Below, piece after piece: positions 22,891 to 23,811 of a stretch of 23,811 nucleotides of DNA (the stretch's first letter is position 1; each line of letters starts with the position of its first letter). Source of the DNA: Pseudomonadota bacterium (GTDB lineage Bacteria > Desulfobacterota > Desulfobulbia > Desulfobulbales > Desulfobulbaceae); the NCBI GenBank assembly GCA_009778235.1, contig WRKE01000310.1, positions 1-23,811 on the forward strand. Reading direction: 5' to 3'. The notes beneath the pieces are model-generated. The model did no database searches, was not told where the DNA came from, and saw only the letters and a list, made by a program, of their open reading frames with translations. A program made the position numbers and the translations under genes.

Positions 22891-23388
22891 ATGATCACTT
22901 TTTATGACGCAATTGCTGTCTCAATTATGTTTATATTTTCGTATATAGCGTTACTTTTACTTATTGATATATGTTTGAACGGATTAAATTCTGGCACAAA
23001 ATTAAATGTTTTAAGCGACGAAACAACTCAAAACAATGAGTCTATTCAAAATGAAGAGACAATTTACAAACCGGAATTCAGGCAGTTCGATGCTTGGTAC
23101 GACGGAAAATATGAGAATTATTCAAGCAATTATCAATATGACTGTTACCCTGAATATCAACATGACTGCTATCCTGAATATCAATGTGAGTGTTATCAAG
23201 AAGAGCAGTGTCAGTCTGAACAAGAATTTCCATCATTGCTAGAGCTTATCAAACAACGACTAATTGTTGCAATACAGGAATACGATGGAGAAGATGAAGA
23301 CAGTGAAAGGAGACGAAAAGAACACAGCGACATGATGTTAAGTTTGGCGCTGGGTAATGCTGGACTACCTAACGAACATGGATTTTAG
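22891..23388 (+). CDS. Orphan single-pass membrane protein with Tyr/Cys/Glu octapeptide repeats
   Basis: I do not recognise a family. The 165-residue protein has one hydrophobic helix at about residues 7-28 and a polar Asn/Gln/Glu-rich linker. Three adjoining 8-residue units follow, YDCYPEYQ, HDCYPEYQ and CECYQEEQ (83-106). The C-terminal part is charged, with a helix (FPSLLELIKQRLIVAIQEY) and an acidic-then-basic stretch (DGEDEDSERRRKEH). The repeat is also visible as 24-base DNA units (23137-23208). Codon use is AT-rich, unlike everything before 21,100, suggesting recent acquisition. The upstream purine tract offers AGGGGAAA-type ribosome-binding sequence. It reads as a real gene by length, start context and protein-like composition. 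Confidence 0.65.
   Translation: MITFYDAIAVSIMFIFSYIALLLLIDICLNGLNSGTKLNVLSDETTQNNESIQNEETIYKPEFRQFDAWYDGKYENYSSNYQYDCYPEYQHDCYPEYQCECYQEEQCQSEQEFPSLLELIKQRLIVAIQEYDGEDEDSERRRKEHSDMMLSLALGNAGLPNEHGF
23137..23208 (+). repeat. Three in-frame 24-base tandem repeats
   Basis: Units at 23137-23160, 23161-23184 and 23185-23208 encode YDCYPEYQ, HDCYPEYQ and CECYQEEQ. The first two differ at only a few bases and the third is diverged, which indicates slippage or duplication within the gene. Confidence 0.8.
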
Positions 23389-23394
23389 TGCGAT

Positions 23395-23435
23395 AATCAT
23401 TGTTAACATGATTAGCATTATTAAGTTTTTTTTTA
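23395..23435 (+). terminator. Possible terminator after the orphan gene
   Basis: TAATCAT (about 23394-23400) and ATGATTA (about 23408-23414) form a 7-bp AT-rich stem around TGTTAAC, followed about 11 bases later by a run of nine or so T residues. The T-run is somewhat far from the stem, so efficiency is uncertain. Confidence 0.45.
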
Positions 23436-23473
23436 AGATTCGCTCTTACATAAACAGACACTTCTCAACTTTC

Positions 23474-23811
23474 CTATTGCGTTTTACCTATACCATCTAA
23501 ATCTCTGCCGTCACCTTTGTCTTGCTCTTCAACGAATTGTTGCCACTTTGGAAAAAACTTCGCAAGATCGTGACCTGTATTCAATATTCCTTCCATAAAA
23601 GCAGCAGCAAAACCATCAAATGCGTCCGCCCTTTCATGCGCCTCTCTGGCATACTTGATAGCCTGTAGAGCAGCCTGCATCTTTTCAGAATGCAGAGTTT
23701 CGGCATCGACAATACCAAGACTTGTCAATCTCGAAAAATCACTGCAATAGCCACCCGCACATAAACATTTATATTGTTGATTTATCGTAATTAATGTATA
23801 TTGCCTTGCAG
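23474..23811 (-). CDS. Unrecognised protein, C-terminal part (gene continues past the right edge)
   Basis: The minus frame ending at 23474 stays open to the last base of the window. An internal TTG at 23728 is therefore probably not the start, and the gene extends to the right. The visible 111 or so residues contain QYKCLCAGGYCSDF, with three closely spaced Cys. A helical region follows (KMQAALQAIKYAREAHERAD, then FDGFAAAFMEGILNTG), and a polar tail (FVEEQDKGDGRDLDGIGKTQ). I know no family for it. It is convergent with the orphan membrane-protein gene and shares its AT-rich composition, so both may belong to the same acquired segment. Confidence 0.6.
   Translation of the reverse strand, partial: ARQYTLITINQQYKCLCAGGYCSDFSRLTSLGIVDAETLHSEKMQAALQAIKYAREAHERADAFDGFAAAFMEGILNTGHDLAKFFPKWQQFVEEQDKGDGRDLDGIGKTQ

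Noticed and set aside
1..23811. tRNA genes, rRNA genes, CRISPR arrays, intact insertion sequences or integrases
   Set aside because: I looked for tRNA-like T-arm signatures, regularly spaced direct repeats and transposase or integrase motifs and saw none; a covariance-model or repeat-finder search could not be run.

Overview
The window looks like a GC-rich chromosomal segment (about 60 % G+C by eye over bases 1-21,100) from an anaerobic Gram-negative bacterium, most plausibly a Desulfobacterota (deltaproteobacterial, Desulfobulbaceae-like) sulfate reducer or relative. The placement is inference. It rests on the tyrosine-lyase ThiH route to thiamin, a short ThiF and short ThiC, a small CxxCH cytochrome, a geranylgeranyl-reductase-type flavoprotein and a PpsR-type PEP-synthase/PPDK regulator. 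No rRNA or other decisive taxonomic marker is present.

Layout. Bases 1-182 hold the 3' end of rpsT (ribosomal protein S20) and its terminator. Bases 352-4956 hold a compact tryptophan operon, trpE-G-D-C-F, with overlapping or near-abutting genes but no trpB or trpA. uvrC (nucleotide excision repair) follows at 5059-6936, then a membrane-anchored metallophosphoesterase (7073-8074). Genes on the opposite strand occupy 8088-12152. Read in their own direction they are a geranylgeranyl-reductase-family flavoprotein, a tiny membrane-anchored diheme cytochrome c, ppsR (start overlapping the cytochrome stop), an Old Yellow Enzyme, and a SAM methyltransferase one base further on. pepN (12499-15138) is divergent from these.

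After a 457-base region with two strong dyads and a good sigma-70 promoter come a one-domain NifU-like Fe-S scaffold (15596-15829) and a SleB-type cell-wall hydrolase (15833-16234). A textbook promoter then drives a TPP riboswitch, whose 3' strand can form an antiterminator against a strong intrinsic terminator. Downstream is the thiamin operon thiS-G-H-F-E-C (16515-21129). Together these make the thiazole (ThiS/G/H/F) and pyrimidine (ThiC) halves and join them (ThiE). No thiD or thiL is in the window.

Beyond 21,130 the character changes to accessory DNA. There is a perfect 13-bp hairpin, a decayed 3' fragment of an AlbA_2/Fic-type ATP-binding regulator, a dispersed-repeat element made of inverted half-sites, and a protein-like but broken frame. 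A Phd/YefM-RelE/ParE toxin-antitoxin pair with a palindromic operator follows. Next are facing C-rich and G-rich tracts with G-quadruplex potential, an AT-rich orphan gene for a small membrane protein with an 8-residue Tyr/Cys/Glu repeat, and the 3' part of an unrecognised gene that runs off the right edge. The orphan membrane protein and the edge gene are the least explained parts of the window. I did not find a clearly new multi-gene system. The most instructive regulatory structure is the riboswitch-antiterminator-terminator arrangement.
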